DNA of 64,000 nt from UBA7430 sp002478765 (GCA_943789355.1 CALSTU010000004.1:434001-498000), one strand, 5' to 3'. Counted from the stretch's first letter, positions 1-9,312 are shown. Translations and numbers: made by a program. The notes: generated from the sequence alone by a model not told the origin.

Positions 1-532
1 CTTTGATGCTGTCATGAAATACGACTATGGAACCGTTTACAACGTTGTTAATTACAGCATTGTAACAATCTTCGCCACTTAAATTCTGGTCAAAATCGCC
101 ACTTAACACATCCCACATGATGATTTTGAAATCTTTAGTAAGTGCCAAACTTTGTTTTTTACTTAATCTACCGTGCGGTGGCCTGAACAGCGATGATTTG
201 AAAACTTCATCACATTTCCTGACATCTCGAATGTAAGAGAGTAGGCTGTGGTTGCGCCCATTCAAATGATTGAATGTGTGATTCCCTACAGAATGGCCCC
301 TTACTATGATTTCATTAAACTCTTCCTTACAGCTTTGAACATTATTTCCAACACAAAAAAAAGTTGCTTGTGCGTCGTATTTTCCCAACAGCTCCAGAAT
401 CCATTTGGTATGCTCTTTTGTCGGTCCATCGTCAAAGGTCAAATAAATGCTTTTATCCTCTAAAGGGTAGTCCCAGATTAAATCTGGGTAATACCATTTT
501 AAGAGCTTCGGAGTTTTGTAGAGATAACTCAT
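1..532 (-). CDS. Polysaccharide deacetylase (NodB domain), 3' end cut by window edge
   Basis: About 177 codons are present; the reading frame is open to the left edge, so the C-terminus is missing. The start ATG is at 532-530 and the protein begins MSYLYKTPKLLKWYYPDL. NodB-type carbohydrate esterase (CE4) motifs are visible: TFDDGP at residues 32-37 (catalytic Asp and metal-binding Asp), HTFNH at 85-89 (two metal-binding His) and RPPHG further on, so the metal site looks intact. There is no obvious signal peptide in the visible part. The family removes N- or O-acetyl groups from glycans such as peptidoglycan or polysaccharide; the actual substrate cannot be read here. It lies 22 nt downstream of the GT117 gene on the same strand and is probably cotranscribed with it. 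Confidence 0.9.
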   Translation of the reverse strand, partial: MSYLYKTPKLLKWYYPDLIWDYPLEDKSIYLTFDDGPTKEHTKWILELLGKYDAQATFFCVGNNVQSCKEEFNEIIVRGHSVGNHTFNHLNGRNHSLLSYIRDVRKCDEVFKSSLFRPPHGRLSKKQSLALTKDFKIIMWDVLSGDFDQNLSGEDCYNAVINNVVNGSIVVFHDSIK

Positions 533-554
533 GAAATATTTTGCAAACTTCGAT

Positions 555-3500
555 TTACTTGAGGTCTGATTCTTTCAATATCGCTTGAAATTGCTTTGCC
601 AATTTTTCAGCATAATTAGGGTCGTCAAAGCCGTAAGCTATTTTAACGGCACTGTTGTATAGCGCAAGAGGCCTTTGGATTTCATTTTTAATACGATTCT
701 TATGAGAGCCTTCAAACTGGTTGTAGTAGTTTAGTTTCTCTTCAATACCTTCAATCATGGTGGTGATAATCTCTCTTGCTTTTTCCTTTTCGTTACATAT
801 ATAGTAGTTTTCAGCCATAGGTAACATGAAGAAATTGTATGCAATTTTTTCGTTAGGCATCAACCAAACACACTTATCAAGCACTTCAACTGCAGCCTTT
901 GTATTCCCCTCTAAAATCAGCTGGTCAGCCAGTCGCGAGAAATTACTTCGAATGTTTTTCACCAGTCGAAGATTTGTTTCATCCAAGTAAACATCTGGAT
1001 CATTAACATTACCATACTCAAAGGTTTCCATTAAGTTCCCGTAAAGAATATCGCTTTCAACACGACCAATTTTACCGGGTTCAGATTTAGTTTTTATTGG
1101 CACCAATCGATAAGCAAGTCCGTCCAGCTGAAAGTAATCCCACAAGTAAGCGTATGAATTTGCGCTGTTACCTATTGTAATGGAGAAGTAAATAGGTCGA
1201 TCCCACTTATTTTGATCGATCATGTCTATAATCAGCATGTGTTTCTTTTCCATCTGACTGACGTTCAAATTCCAATCCAGACTCGGTAAGATTAAATCTT
1301 GATCTTCTTGACGAACGGTTCCGTTAGCTAGAACCTTATCTTTATCTACGGGTATGCTTAATTTTTTTGTAGGAAAGAATACATAGTCTTTTCCGTAGTT
1401 TATTTTGGATTGAGGCATATCACTTTGAATCCACTTATTCATTTTAGAAACAGGCCAACGCTGTTTACTTGCTCCTACATCTTTGAATAAAGCTACATCA
1501 CGAGTACCTTGTCTATATAGTTTGTGAGGCATAGAGAAAGGAACTCCTTTACCGTCGTATGCATCTCGCTTCATTTGATCTATGTACCAATCGGTGTTTA
1601 ACAAACTAAGATTAACGATTCGAACATCCGTTCTGTAGCTCTCAACTTCTTGAACATACCAAAGAGGGAATGTGTCGTTATCTCCCATGGTAAATAAAAT
1701 AGCATCAGGCTCACAAGAGTCTAGGTAGGCTTTTGCAAAATCACGTGCAGTATATCTATCGGACCTGTCATGATCGTCCCACCCCTCACTTGCCATAATT
1801 CCGGGCACAGCTATCAAACAGATGGTAGTTGTTGCAATGGCAACAGCATTCCCCGAGGCAAATGTTCTTAGTTTTTCGATGATGGCCAATACGCCTAAAC
1901 CAATCCATAGGGCATAGGCGTAAAAAGAGCCCACGTAAGCATAATCTCTTTCTCTGGGTTGATAAGGGTACTGATTCAGATACACGACAATTGCCAGCCC
2001 TGTAAAAATGAATAGAAGGCTAACAATCCAAGCATCTTTATTGTTTTTTTTGTATTGATAGCTAAGACCTATGAGCCCCAAGAGGAAGGGTAGCATGTAA
2101 AAGTGATTTCTTCCGGGGTTTTTGGACTGAGCAGAGGGTAAATTGTCTTGGGGTCCTAGGCGCCATTCGTCCAAAAAGGGAATCCCTGAGATCCATTGCC
2201 CTTCTGTAATTGAACCGTGGCTTTGGATGTCGTTTTGCTTCCCTGCAAAGTTCCACATGAAATACCTGAAGTACATGTGGTTGATTTGGTAGTTAAAGAA
2301 GTAAGTTAAATTCTCTGCAAAATTTGGTTTTTTGTTTTTCCGCCCCGTGATGTTTCCCCAATCTTTGTAGGCTCTGATGTGTCGATCACTTCGACTCCAC
2401 ATACGTGGGAATATTCCCGAGTGCTTCTTATCAAAGTTTGGGCTGTGGTTTTTTCGTTCATCAGAAATGATATACTTACCAGATTTATCGTCTTTGGTAT
2501 AAACGGGTGTCCCATCCGAGTAAGGGTTTTTCTTGTCTAATCCTGCCGTGTAATATTGTCCATAGGCGAGGGGTGTAGACCCATATTGTTCTCGATTTAG
2601 ATAAGCCAGTAAACTGACAGCCTCCTCAGGGTTGTTTTCATCAATGGGGGTGTTGGAGTTAGACCGAATAACAAGTACTGAAAAAGAGGAATAACCAATG
2701 AGTATGAATGTTATTGCTAAAATGGCTGCATGAGCTAAGTCTTTCCCATGCTCTTTAGCTTTCTTCAGACCAAACACGATCAAAGCAACGAGCGCTGCGA
2801 TAAAGAAAATGGTTCCGCTGTTAAATGGGAGCCCTAAATTATTAACAAAGATTCTTTCGACAACACCCAACCATTTCACGATTTGTGGGATTAATCCAAA
2901 AAAGATGAACCCAAGAATGACAATGGATACGATCCCAGTGGCGATGAACCCCTTTTTTGTAGTCTTGTATTTTTTGAAATAATACATGTACACAATGGCA
3001 GGAATAGCGAGTAGGTTAAGCATGTGAACACCAATGGATAGCCCGATCAAATATGTGATTAATATGAGCCATCTGTTTGCTGATTCTCCTTCTCGATCAT
3101 ACTCATCATCCCATTTTAAGGCAGCCCAAAAAACAAGTGCTGTAAAAAAAGAAGACATGGCATAAACTTCGCCTTCTACTGCGGAGAACCAAAAAGAATC
3201 CGAAAAAGTATAGGCAAGCGAGCCGACTAAGCCAGCGCCCATGATTGAAATGATTTGACTTCCTGATTCAATTTTACCAAGAATTCTTTTTGAAAACGCC
3301 GTGATGCTCCAAAACAAGAATAAGATGGTGAAAGCGCTACAAACAGCAGACATGAGATTCATCATGTAGGCAACTTTAGTGGTGTCTCCCATCGCGAAAT
3401 TAGCAAATATATTCCCCAACAAAAGGTAGGTTGGAGCCCCTGGAGGGTGACCTACTTGTAATTTATAAGCTGTGGCAATATATTCTCCACAATCCCAAAA

Positions 3501-3593
3501 GCTTGTGGTAGGCTCTAGCGTTAAAACATAGACGCTAAGGGCAATTAAAAAGGTAATCCAACCGAGTACGTTATTGATTTTTTGATACTGCAT
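555..3593 (-). CDS. GT117 / DUF2723 family membrane protein
   Basis: A 1012-residue protein with about a dozen hydrophobic segments in the first ~640 residues and a soluble C-terminal part. The N-terminal signature of the DUF2723 family is clear: WDCGEY at 33-38 followed by KLQVGHPPGAPTY. The early acidic pair (D34, E37) resembles the first-loop acidic residues of GT-C glycosyltransferases. NCBI names this Bacteroidota family glycosyltransferase family 117; a role in sugar transfer at the inner membrane, probably from a lipid-linked donor, is family-level inference. The C-terminal third contains helical stretches suggestive of TPR-like repeats. The next gene on the strand is a polysaccharide deacetylase, consistent with a cell-surface glycan role. 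Confidence 0.85.
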   Translation of the reverse strand: MQYQKINNVLGWITFLIALSVYVLTLEPTTSFWDCGEYIATAYKLQVGHPPGAPTYLLLGNIFANFAMGDTTKVAYMMNLMSAVCSAFTILFLFWSITAFSKRILGKIESGSQIISIMGAGLVGSLAYTFSDSFWFSAVEGEVYAMSSFFTALVFWAALKWDDEYDREGESANRWLILITYLIGLSIGVHMLNLLAIPAIVYMYYFKKYKTTKKGFIATGIVSIVILGFIFFGLIPQIVKWLGVVERIFVNNLGLPFNSGTIFFIAALVALIVFGLKKAKEHGKDLAHAAILAITFILIGYSSFSVLVIRSNSNTPIDENNPEEAVSLLAYLNREQYGSTPLAYGQYYTAGLDKKNPYSDGTPVYTKDDKSGKYIISDERKNHSPNFDKKHSGIFPRMWSRSDRHIRAYKDWGNITGRKNKKPNFAENLTYFFNYQINHMYFRYFMWNFAGKQNDIQSHGSITEGQWISGIPFLDEWRLGPQDNLPSAQSKNPGRNHFYMLPFLLGLIGLSYQYKKNNKDAWIVSLLFIFTGLAIVVYLNQYPYQPRERDYAYVGSFYAYALWIGLGVLAIIEKLRTFASGNAVAIATTTICLIAVPGIMASEGWDDHDRSDRYTARDFAKAYLDSCEPDAILFTMGDNDTFPLWYVQEVESYRTDVRIVNLSLLNTDWYIDQMKRDAYDGKGVPFSMPHKLYRQGTRDVALFKDVGASKQRWPVSKMNKWIQSDMPQSKINYGKDYVFFPTKKLSIPVDKDKVLANGTVRQEDQDLILPSLDWNLNVSQMEKKHMLIIDMIDQNKWDRPIYFSITIGNSANSYAYLWDYFQLDGLAYRLVPIKTKSEPGKIGRVESDILYGNLMETFEYGNVNDPDVYLDETNLRLVKNIRSNFSRLADQLILEGNTKAAVEVLDKCVWLMPNEKIAYNFFMLPMAENYYICNEKEKAREIITTMIEGIEEKLNYYNQFEGSHKNRIKNEIQRPLALYNSAVKIAYGFDDPNYAEKLAKQFQAILKESDLK

Positions 3594-3728
3594 TTTATCA
3601 GACTTATTAAATTACATACAATGTACCGCGAATGTATAAAAAAATTTGGTGCACTTTTTTTGATTCAGCGAATGATTGAAGTTTAGTGTTTGGGGGGATA
3701 AAACTTTATCAATTCTTTTTTGTTGTTT

Positions 3729-3762
3729 TTTGTGCTAAGTGAAAAAAAAGAAATAAATTTGC
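3729..3762 (+). promoter_or_regulatory. Promoter of tRNA-Gln
   Basis: TAAATTTGC at 3754-3762 matches the Bacteroidota -7 box TAnnTTTG, with TTTG at 3729-3732 at the expected -33 spacing (21 nt between). Transcription should start a few bases before the tRNA 5' end at 3771. Confidence 0.7.
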
Positions 3763-3770
3763 ACCGCATT

Positions 3771-3843
3771 TGTCCGATGGTGTAACTGGCAACACGTCTG
3801 TTTTTGGTACAGAAGAGTCTAGGTTCGAGCCCTAGTCGGACAA
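3771..3843 (+). tRNA. tRNA-Gln (anticodon TTG)
   Basis: The cloverleaf folds completely: acceptor TGTCCGA/TCGGACA, D arm GTGT/ACAC, anticodon stem TCTGT/ACAGA with loop TTTTGGT (anticodon TTG, reads CAA), and T arm CTAGG-TTCGAGC-CCTAG. The discriminator is A at 3843. CCA is not encoded and must be added by the nucleotidyltransferase. Confidence 0.96.
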
Positions 3844-3851
3844 CAAAGCTT

Positions 3852-3880
3852 AAGCCCCGACACTTGTCGAGGCTTTTTTT
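3852..3880 (+). terminator. Intrinsic terminator after tRNA-Gln
   Basis: Inverted repeat AAGCCCCGACA / TGTCGAGGCTT, with one G-U pair, followed by a run of T. It sits 9 nt after the tRNA and ends its transcript. Confidence 0.85.
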
Positions 3881-4011
3881 CTTTTTACCCTGGTTGCAGT
3901 CATCAAAGCGCCAATCTTAATGTCGCTAAATCAATGCAGTAGCTGTCATCAGGATTCTAAATGTTGTAGAGTGTTTTAGAGCTTTTAGAGCGATTATAAA
4001 ATACGATCTGT

Positions 4012-4043
4012 TGGTGATTGGAAAGAAAAATGTATATATTTGC
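4012..4043 (+). promoter_or_regulatory. Promoter of rimP-nusA-infB
   Basis: TATATTTGC at 4035-4043 is a perfect -7 box; a TTG lies at 4012-4014 near the -33 position. The predicted start is near 4048, giving a leader of about 57 nt that contains the hairpin at 4065-4092. Confidence 0.7.
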
Positions 4044-4064
4044 ACTGTATTTACGGTGAAAGAT

Positions 4065-4092
4065 AGGAGGGGACGGAGAGTCCCCTCTTTTT
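4065..4092 (+). promoter_or_regulatory. Terminator-like leader hairpin ahead of rimP (candidate attenuator)
   Basis: GAGGGGAC (4067-4074) and GTCCCCTC (4080-4087) form a perfect 8-bp stem, extendable by one G-U and one A-U pair, around the loop GGAGA. Five T residues follow at 4088-4092. This has the form of an intrinsic terminator, but lies between the operon promoter and the rimP start, 13 nt upstream of the TTG codon. Transcripts of rimP-nusA-infB must read through it, so it is a candidate attenuator. Confidence 0.65.
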
Positions 4093-4104
4093 ATACTTAA
4101 GATA

Positions 4105-4560
4105 TTGAAGGAGAAAGTACAACAGTTAATTGCAGAAGGAATTGAGGGAACAGACATCTTTGTTGTTGAGCTGACCTTAAGTACTAGCAATGATATTAAG
4201 GTTCTACTAGATAGTGATACCGGTTTGACGCTAGCTGATTGTAAAAAAGTAAGCCGCGCTATTGAGTTTAACCTTGATAGAGAAGAAGCAGATTTTTCTT
4301 TGACGGTTGCATCTGCAGGTATCGGAGAGCCATTGGTTTTGCGTCAGTACATCAAAAATGTAGGTCGTAAAGTGAAAGTTACGCTTCATGATGGAGAAGT
4401 CATAGAAGCCAAGATGAACGCTGCAGATGACCAATCGATTCAGCTTGAGTGGAAATCAAGAGAAGTGAAACCCACAGGTAAGGGAAAAATTACTGTCGTG
4501 AATAAACGCACGATAGCACATAGTGAAATAAAACAAACAATAGTGTTAATTACATTTTAA
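4105..4560 (+). CDS. rimP: Ribosome maturation factor RimP
   Basis: A 151-residue protein, the normal length for RimP, which assists maturation of the 30S subunit in the cytoplasm. The core signature is present: LDSDTGLTLADCKKVSRAIE followed by DFSLTVASAGIGEPL, and a C-terminal SH3-like part ending IVLITF. The start is TTG at 4105; no ATG or GTG lies in frame between the upstream stop at 4057 and this codon, and the homologous N-terminus (KEKVQQLI) begins directly after it. It is first in the rimP-nusA-infB operon, the classic conserved order, with 10 nt to nusA. Confidence 0.93.
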   Translation: MKEKVQQLIAEGIEGTDIFVVELTLSTSNDIKVLLDSDTGLTLADCKKVSRAIEFNLDREEADFSLTVASAGIGEPLVLRQYIKNVGRKVKVTLHDGEVIEAKMNAADDQSIQLEWKSREVKPTGKGKITVVNKRTIAHSEIKQTIVLITF

Positions 4561-4570
4561 GTGAAGTGAA

Positions 4571-5806
4571 ATGGAGAATTTAGCTCTTATAGATTCGTTT
4601 GCAGAGTTTAAGGACGATAAGAATATCGACCGAGTAACGCTGATGGGGATTATTGAGGATGTTTTCAGAAACATGATTATTAAAAGATACGGATCCGACG
4701 ATAATTTCGACATCATCGTAAACCCAGACAAGGGAGATTTAGAAATTTGGAGGAACCGTATTGTTGTTAAGGATGATGGAGTTGAAGATGATAATGCCGA
4801 AATTGCTTACACAGATGCTGTAAAAATCGAACCTGATTTTGAAGTTGGTGAAGAAGTTTCGGAAGAAGTACACTTGATTGACTTCGGTCGACGTGCAATT
4901 TTGTCTCTTCGCCAAAACCTGATCAGTCGAATACAAGAACATGACAACACAGATCTTTACAACCGTTATAAAGAACTGGTTGGCGACATTATTTCAGGTG
5001 AAGTTCATCACATTCGTAACCGAGAAGTCATCATCATAGATGATATGGACAATGAAGTGATACTTCCAAAAGACCAACAGATTCGTTCTGATTTCTTCAG
5101 AAAGGGTGACACCATCCGTGGAGTTGTTAAAGAAGTTCAACTAAAAGGTATGAAACCTCGTATTGTTTTGTCTCGAACATCTCCTAAGTTTCTTGAACGT
5201 TTGTTTGAGCAAGAAATTCCTGAAGTTGCTGATGGGTTAATCATTGTAAAACGTGTTGAGCGGATACCTGGTGAGAAAGCAAAAGTAGCGGTTGAGTCAT
5301 ACGACGAGCGCATTGATCCTGTAGGAGCATGTGTTGGTATGAAAGGCTCTAGAATTCATGGAATTGTAAGGGAGCTTGGTAATGAAAATATTGATGTAAT
5401 TAATTACACCAGTAACAAATCACTATTTATATCAAGAGCTCTAAGTCCTGCTAAAGTTTCATCCATCACCCTTGATGATGACAACAATCGCGCAGAAGTT
5501 TTCTTGAAGCCAGACCAAGTGTCTTTAGCCATAGGTAGAGGTGGAAGTAATATAAGACTGGCAGGAGCAATTTCCGGCTATGAAATAGATGTTTACAGAG
5601 ATGTAGACGATACTGAAGATGTTGCATTAACAGAATTTGTTGATGAAATTGACGGTTGGATTATCGATGAATTAAAGACTATTGGTTGTGATACAGCAAA
5701 GTCTGTTTTAGAACTTTCGGCTACTGAATTAGCAAAGCGTACTGATTTAGAGGAAGAAACAATCAAAGAAATTCAAGCGGTTCTTAAATCTGAATTTGAA
5801 GATTAA
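4571..5806 (+). CDS. nusA: Transcription termination/antitermination protein NusA
   Basis: A 411-residue protein that binds RNA polymerase and nascent RNA to modulate pausing, termination and antitermination. In order: N-terminal polymerase-binding domain (~1-125), S1 domain (~135-200, with IISGEVHHIRNREVII), and two KH domains (~210-345), including GACVGMKGSRIHGIVREL and the KH2 loop IGRGGSNIRLA. A short acidic Bacteroidota-type C-terminus (~350-411) has a helix-hairpin-helix-like region (IGCDTAKSVLELSATELAKRT... in two pieces). The E. coli style double acidic repeat is absent. Placed between rimP and infB, it could in principle act on the terminator-like hairpin in its own leader. Confidence 0.96.
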   Translation: MENLALIDSFAEFKDDKNIDRVTLMGIIEDVFRNMIIKRYGSDDNFDIIVNPDKGDLEIWRNRIVVKDDGVEDDNAEIAYTDAVKIEPDFEVGEEVSEEVHLIDFGRRAILSLRQNLISRIQEHDNTDLYNRYKELVGDIISGEVHHIRNREVIIIDDMDNEVILPKDQQIRSDFFRKGDTIRGVVKEVQLKGMKPRIVLSRTSPKFLERLFEQEIPEVADGLIIVKRVERIPGEKAKVAVESYDERIDPVGACVGMKGSRIHGIVRELGNENIDVINYTSNKSLFISRALSPAKVSSITLDDDNNRAEVFLKPDQVSLAIGRGGSNIRLAGAISGYEIDVYRDVDDTEDVALTEFVDEIDGWIIDELKTIGCDTAKSVLELSATELAKRTDLEEETIKEIQAVLKSEFED

Positions 5807-5854
5807 ATCGCAGGAATTGCAATAAACAAAAACGCTACAAGATAACGATCAAGC

Positions 5855-8665
5855 ATGAGATTAAGTAAGGTTGCAAAAGAATTAAATGTCGGTATTGCGA
5901 ACGTCGTAGACCATCTAGCCTCTAAGGGTATAGAGATCGACGGACGTCCAAATACCAAAATCACTCCAGAAGCTTATGAGTTGTTGAAACAGCAGTTTAT
6001 GGCTGATGTTGAGCAACACAAACGCTCACTCGAAGTTGCACAAGAGAGGCTTGAGGAGAAAGAAGCTATAAAAGCTTCTGTTGCTGTCAAGTCTTCTCAA
6101 AAAGAAGAAGTGATCAAGGCAAAATCAGATTTAACTGGCCCAAAGATGGTTGGAAAAATTGATGTAGAACCTACAAAAAAGACTGCTGTTAAAGAAGAAG
6201 TTCCGACCCCTGCTGATGTTGCCAAACCCGCAACCAAACCGGCCGCATCTGAGGAAAAAACTTCATCACCAGTAACGAAAGAAGAACCATCTAAGGGGAT
6301 TATTTCTAAGGAAGTTCCGAAAAAAGAAACGCCTAAACCAAAGAAGAAAGAGGTTATAAAGGCCAAAGGTGCCCTATCAGGTTCTGGGCCAAAACAAGTT
6401 GGGAAGATTGATGTAAATAACCCAGTAAAAGCTAAAAACATCACTGAGGTGAAAGTTGAAAAGCTAAACAAATTAGAAGAACAACCAAAACAAAAGGCTG
6501 CAGAGGTTAAGCCAAATGAAGTTTTAAAGGGGAGATCTAAAACACTTACCGGTCCTAAACTTACGGGTCAGGTCATTGATTTAAGTCAATTTGCAAAACC
6601 AAAAAAGAAAGTAGCTTCATCTAGCAATCCAGCCGGGAACAAAGACAATAAGAAGAAAAGAAAAAGGATTAACCAAGGGCCAAGTACTGCAGGTAAACCT
6701 GCTCGGCCAAATCATAAGCCCGGAGGAAACAAAGGTAGAAAGCCTAAAGTTGCCAAGGTAGAGCCTACTGAGGAAGAAATCCAAAAGAAAATTGCGGAAA
6801 CCCTAGATAAACTTACAGGGAAAGGAAAATCTAAGGGAGCCAAGCACAGAAGGTCTAAGAGAGATGATCGCCGTGAGCAAGATGTCAAGGATCAGATTCT
6901 AGCGGACGAAGCAAGTAAAGTCGTTAAGGTAACAGAATTCGTTACTGTAAATGAGCTTGCAACAATGATGAATGTTCAGGTTACTCAAATTATATCATCT
7001 TGTATGATGTTGGGGATCATGGTAACCATGAATCAACGTTTGGACGCAGAAACATTGACAATCGTTGCCGATGAGTTTGGTTACGAGGTTGAATTCGTTA
7101 GTGCAGAAGTTCAAGAGTCAATCATTGAACACGATGATAATCCGGAAGACTTAACTGCCCGATCACCAATTGTAACTGTAATGGGGCACGTAGATCACGG
7201 TAAAACATCACTGTTAGATTATGTTCGTCATGCAAATGTGATTGCAGGTGAAGCCGGAGGTATCACACAGCACATAGGAGCCTATGAGGTAGCGTTGAAG
7301 AGTAGCAAACGTATCACCTTTATTGATACACCGGGTCACGAAGCTTTTACCGCCATGCGTGCCCGTGGAGCTCAAGTTACCGATATTGCAATTATTGTTA
7401 TTGCAGCAGATGATGAGATCATGCCTCAAACAAAAGAGGCGATATCACATGCTCAAGCCGCTGATGTTCCGATCGTCTTTGCGATCAATAAAATAGATAA
7501 GCCTAACGCAAACCCAGAAAAGATTAAGGAGCAATTAGCTGCTATGGATTTACTGGTTGAGGATTGGGGGGGTAAGTTTCAATCTCATGATGTTTCGGCA
7601 AAACAAGGACAAGGTGTTGAAGAGTTACTTGAAAAGGTGATGTTGGAAGCTGAAATGTTAGATTTAAAAGCAAATCCTGATAAGCCAGCCATTGGTTCTA
7701 TCATAGAAGCATCACTTGATAAGGGGAAAGGTTATGTAACCACGATGCTTGTTCAAGCAGGGACTCTGAGAGTTGGTGATTTCTTGCTTGCAGGTCATTA
7801 TACGGGTAAAGTAAAAGCGATGTTCAATGAGCGTGGTCATAATGTTGATATAGCAGGACCATCTGCGCCCGTGAGTATTTTAGGTTTAAGCGGTGCACCC
7901 CAAGCTGGAGACAACTTTAATGTGATGACTGATGAGCGTGAAGCAAAATCGATCGCCTTAAAGAGAACACAGTTGCAGCGTGAACAGTCGATTAGAACAC
8001 AAAAACATCTTACACTTGATGAGATTGGTAGACGTCTTGCTCTTGGCGACTTTAAAGAGTTGAATGTTATTTTGAAGGGTGATGTTGATGGATCTATAGA
8101 AGCTCTTTCCGATTCACTTCAGAAATTATCTACCGATTCCATTCAGGTAAATATCATTCACAAAGCCGTAGGTCAAATTTCAGACTCGGATATTTTATTG
8201 GCGACTGCTTCGGATGCCATTGTGATTGGATTCCAAGTTCGTCCGTCTATATCTGCACGTAAACTGGCAGAGAAAGAGCAAATCGATATTCGCTTATATT
8301 CCATCATATACGATGCGATTAACGAGGTGAAAGAAGCGATGGAAGGGATGTTGTCTCCGGATACCAAAGAAGAAATTGTTTGTAATATTGAAGTTCGTGA
8401 AACCTTCAAAGTATCCAAAGTAGGTACGATTGCTGGTTGTTACGTCTTAGATGGTAAAATTACTCGTAATACAGATGTTCGTCTTATTCGTGACGGGGTT
8501 GTAATTTACACAGGAGGATTGGGATCTTTAAAACGATTTAAAGATGATGTTAAGGAAGTTACTAAGGGCTACGAATGTGGTTTGAACATCGATAAATTCA
8601 ACGATATTAAAATCGGAGATATTGTAGAAGGTTTCGAACAAATTGAAGTAAAGAAAACTCTTTAA
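5855..8665 (+). CDS. infB: Translation initiation factor IF-2
   Basis: A 936-residue GTPase that places initiator tRNA on the 30S subunit and promotes subunit joining. The N-terminus (MRLSKVAKELNVGIANVVDHL) is the first IF2_N helix domain. A long charged linker (~60-350) holds three copies of a motif of the form GPKxxGK(I/V)D. A second IF2_N domain lies at ~365-415. The G domain begins near residue 445: G1 GHVDHGKTS, G2 GGITQHIGAYEV, G3 DTPGHEAF, G4 NKID. Domains II, III and C2 follow to the end. The 49-nt gap after nusA holds no visible terminator, so it is cotranscribed. Confidence 0.97.
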   Translation: MRLSKVAKELNVGIANVVDHLASKGIEIDGRPNTKITPEAYELLKQQFMADVEQHKRSLEVAQERLEEKEAIKASVAVKSSQKEEVIKAKSDLTGPKMVGKIDVEPTKKTAVKEEVPTPADVAKPATKPAASEEKTSSPVTKEEPSKGIISKEVPKKETPKPKKKEVIKAKGALSGSGPKQVGKIDVNNPVKAKNITEVKVEKLNKLEEQPKQKAAEVKPNEVLKGRSKTLTGPKLTGQVIDLSQFAKPKKKVASSSNPAGNKDNKKKRKRINQGPSTAGKPARPNHKPGGNKGRKPKVAKVEPTEEEIQKKIAETLDKLTGKGKSKGAKHRRSKRDDRREQDVKDQILADEASKVVKVTEFVTVNELATMMNVQVTQIISSCMMLGIMVTMNQRLDAETLTIVADEFGYEVEFVSAEVQESIIEHDDNPEDLTARSPIVTVMGHVDHGKTSLLDYVRHANVIAGEAGGITQHIGAYEVALKSSKRITFIDTPGHEAFTAMRARGAQVTDIAIIVIAADDEIMPQTKEAISHAQAADVPIVFAINKIDKPNANPEKIKEQLAAMDLLVEDWGGKFQSHDVSAKQGQGVEELLEKVMLEAEMLDLKANPDKPAIGSIIEASLDKGKGYVTTMLVQAGTLRVGDFLLAGHYTGKVKAMFNERGHNVDIAGPSAPVSILGLSGAPQAGDNFNVMTDEREAKSIALKRTQLQREQSIRTQKHLTLDEIGRRLALGDFKELNVILKGDVDGSIEALSDSLQKLSTDSIQVNIIHKAVGQISDSDILLATASDAIVIGFQVRPSISARKLAEKEQIDIRLYSIIYDAINEVKEAMEGMLSPDTKEEIVCNIEVRETFKVSKVGTIAGCYVLDGKITRNTDVRLIRDGVVIYTGGLGSLKRFKDDVKEVTKGYECGLNIDKFNDIKIGDIVEGFEQIEVKKTL

Positions 8666-8681
8666 TGCTCAAAAAACACAC

Positions 8682-8711
8682 AAAAAAAATCCGCTAAGAG
8701 CGGATTTTTTT
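8682..8711. terminator. Bidirectional terminator after infB
   Basis: ATCCGC / GCGGAT stem (8689-8694 with 8700-8705), loop TAAGA, flanked by A and T runs on both sides. It can serve both infB (+) and the convergent SPOR gene (-). Confidence 0.9.
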
Positions 8712-8717
8712 TTGCGA

Positions 8718-9140
8718 TTACAATTTATCAATCGATATGTATTCTTCAAAGATGAAGGCATCTTTAAAGTGTTTTTTATATTTTTTCAGAGTCTTTTCGG
8801 CGTTTAAACGTGTACGAAAAGCATCAACCTTTGTTTTGAAATAAGGCTGTTCGTAGGATGTTTGAGCTTTAAGGTTGGGGTAGATTTCATTAAATCGTTC
8901 TTGAGCCTGTTTTGACCCATTTCTGTTCCCCGAGTATATTTGTACTCGATACACACGTACTGTGTTTTTGTTGTTTCTTTTTTGTTTCTCTAACAAATCG
9001 TCAACACGATTCGTGTTGACATAGTTCAATACTGACTCCAAGGAGTCTTGCATTTCAACAGGCCAATTTTTTTGTGTGCTTTGCCCCATAGAACTTATGT
9101 GTACGCAGAACGCTAAAACAAAAAAGGGTTTAATCATCAT
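8718..9140 (-). CDS. Exported SPOR-domain protein
   Basis: A 140-residue protein with an N-terminal signal peptide (MMIKPFFVLAFCVHISSMGQ, likely cleaved) and a C-terminal SPOR-like domain from about residue 63 (VYRVQIYSGNRNGSKQAQ ... TKVDAFRTRLNAEKTLKKYK ... DAFIF). SPOR domains bind denuded peptidoglycan glycan strands in the periplasm, often at division sites. Bacteroidota carry many such small proteins; the specific role is unknown. It is a single gene with its own promoter, convergent with infB. Confidence 0.75.
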   Translation of the reverse strand: MMIKPFFVLAFCVHISSMGQSTQKNWPVEMQDSLESVLNYVNTNRVDDLLEKQKRNNKNTVRVYRVQIYSGNRNGSKQAQERFNEIYPNLKAQTSYEQPYFKTKVDAFRTRLNAEKTLKKYKKHFKDAFIFEEYISIDKL

Positions 9141-9156
9141 GATCTTTTATTTTGAA

Positions 9157-9164
9157 CAAATGTA
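9157..9164 (-). promoter_or_regulatory. -7 box for the SPOR protein gene
   Basis: Reading the minus strand, TACATTTG matches TAnnTTTG and lies 16 nt upstream of the ATG at 9140. I found no clear -33 element. Confidence 0.5.
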
Positions 9165-9236
9165 AACAAAATGAAAAACTCTCTAAACATCCAATTTAGA
9201 ATCGTTATAAACTATTGAAATTGTTTCGTTCTGTTA

Positions 9237-9266
9237 TTGGCTGACGTATGAATATATTATTTTTGC
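9237..9266 (+). promoter_or_regulatory. Promoter of the act (alternative complex III) operon
   Basis: TATTTTTGC at 9258-9266 (TAnnTTTG type) with TTG at 9237-9239, 18 nt apart. The predicted start leaves a leader of about 40 nt before actA at 9313. Confidence 0.7.
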
Positions 9267-9312
9267 ATTCTATTAATTAGGCTACTTAAATTGTTACAAA
9301 GAGCGTATTATT

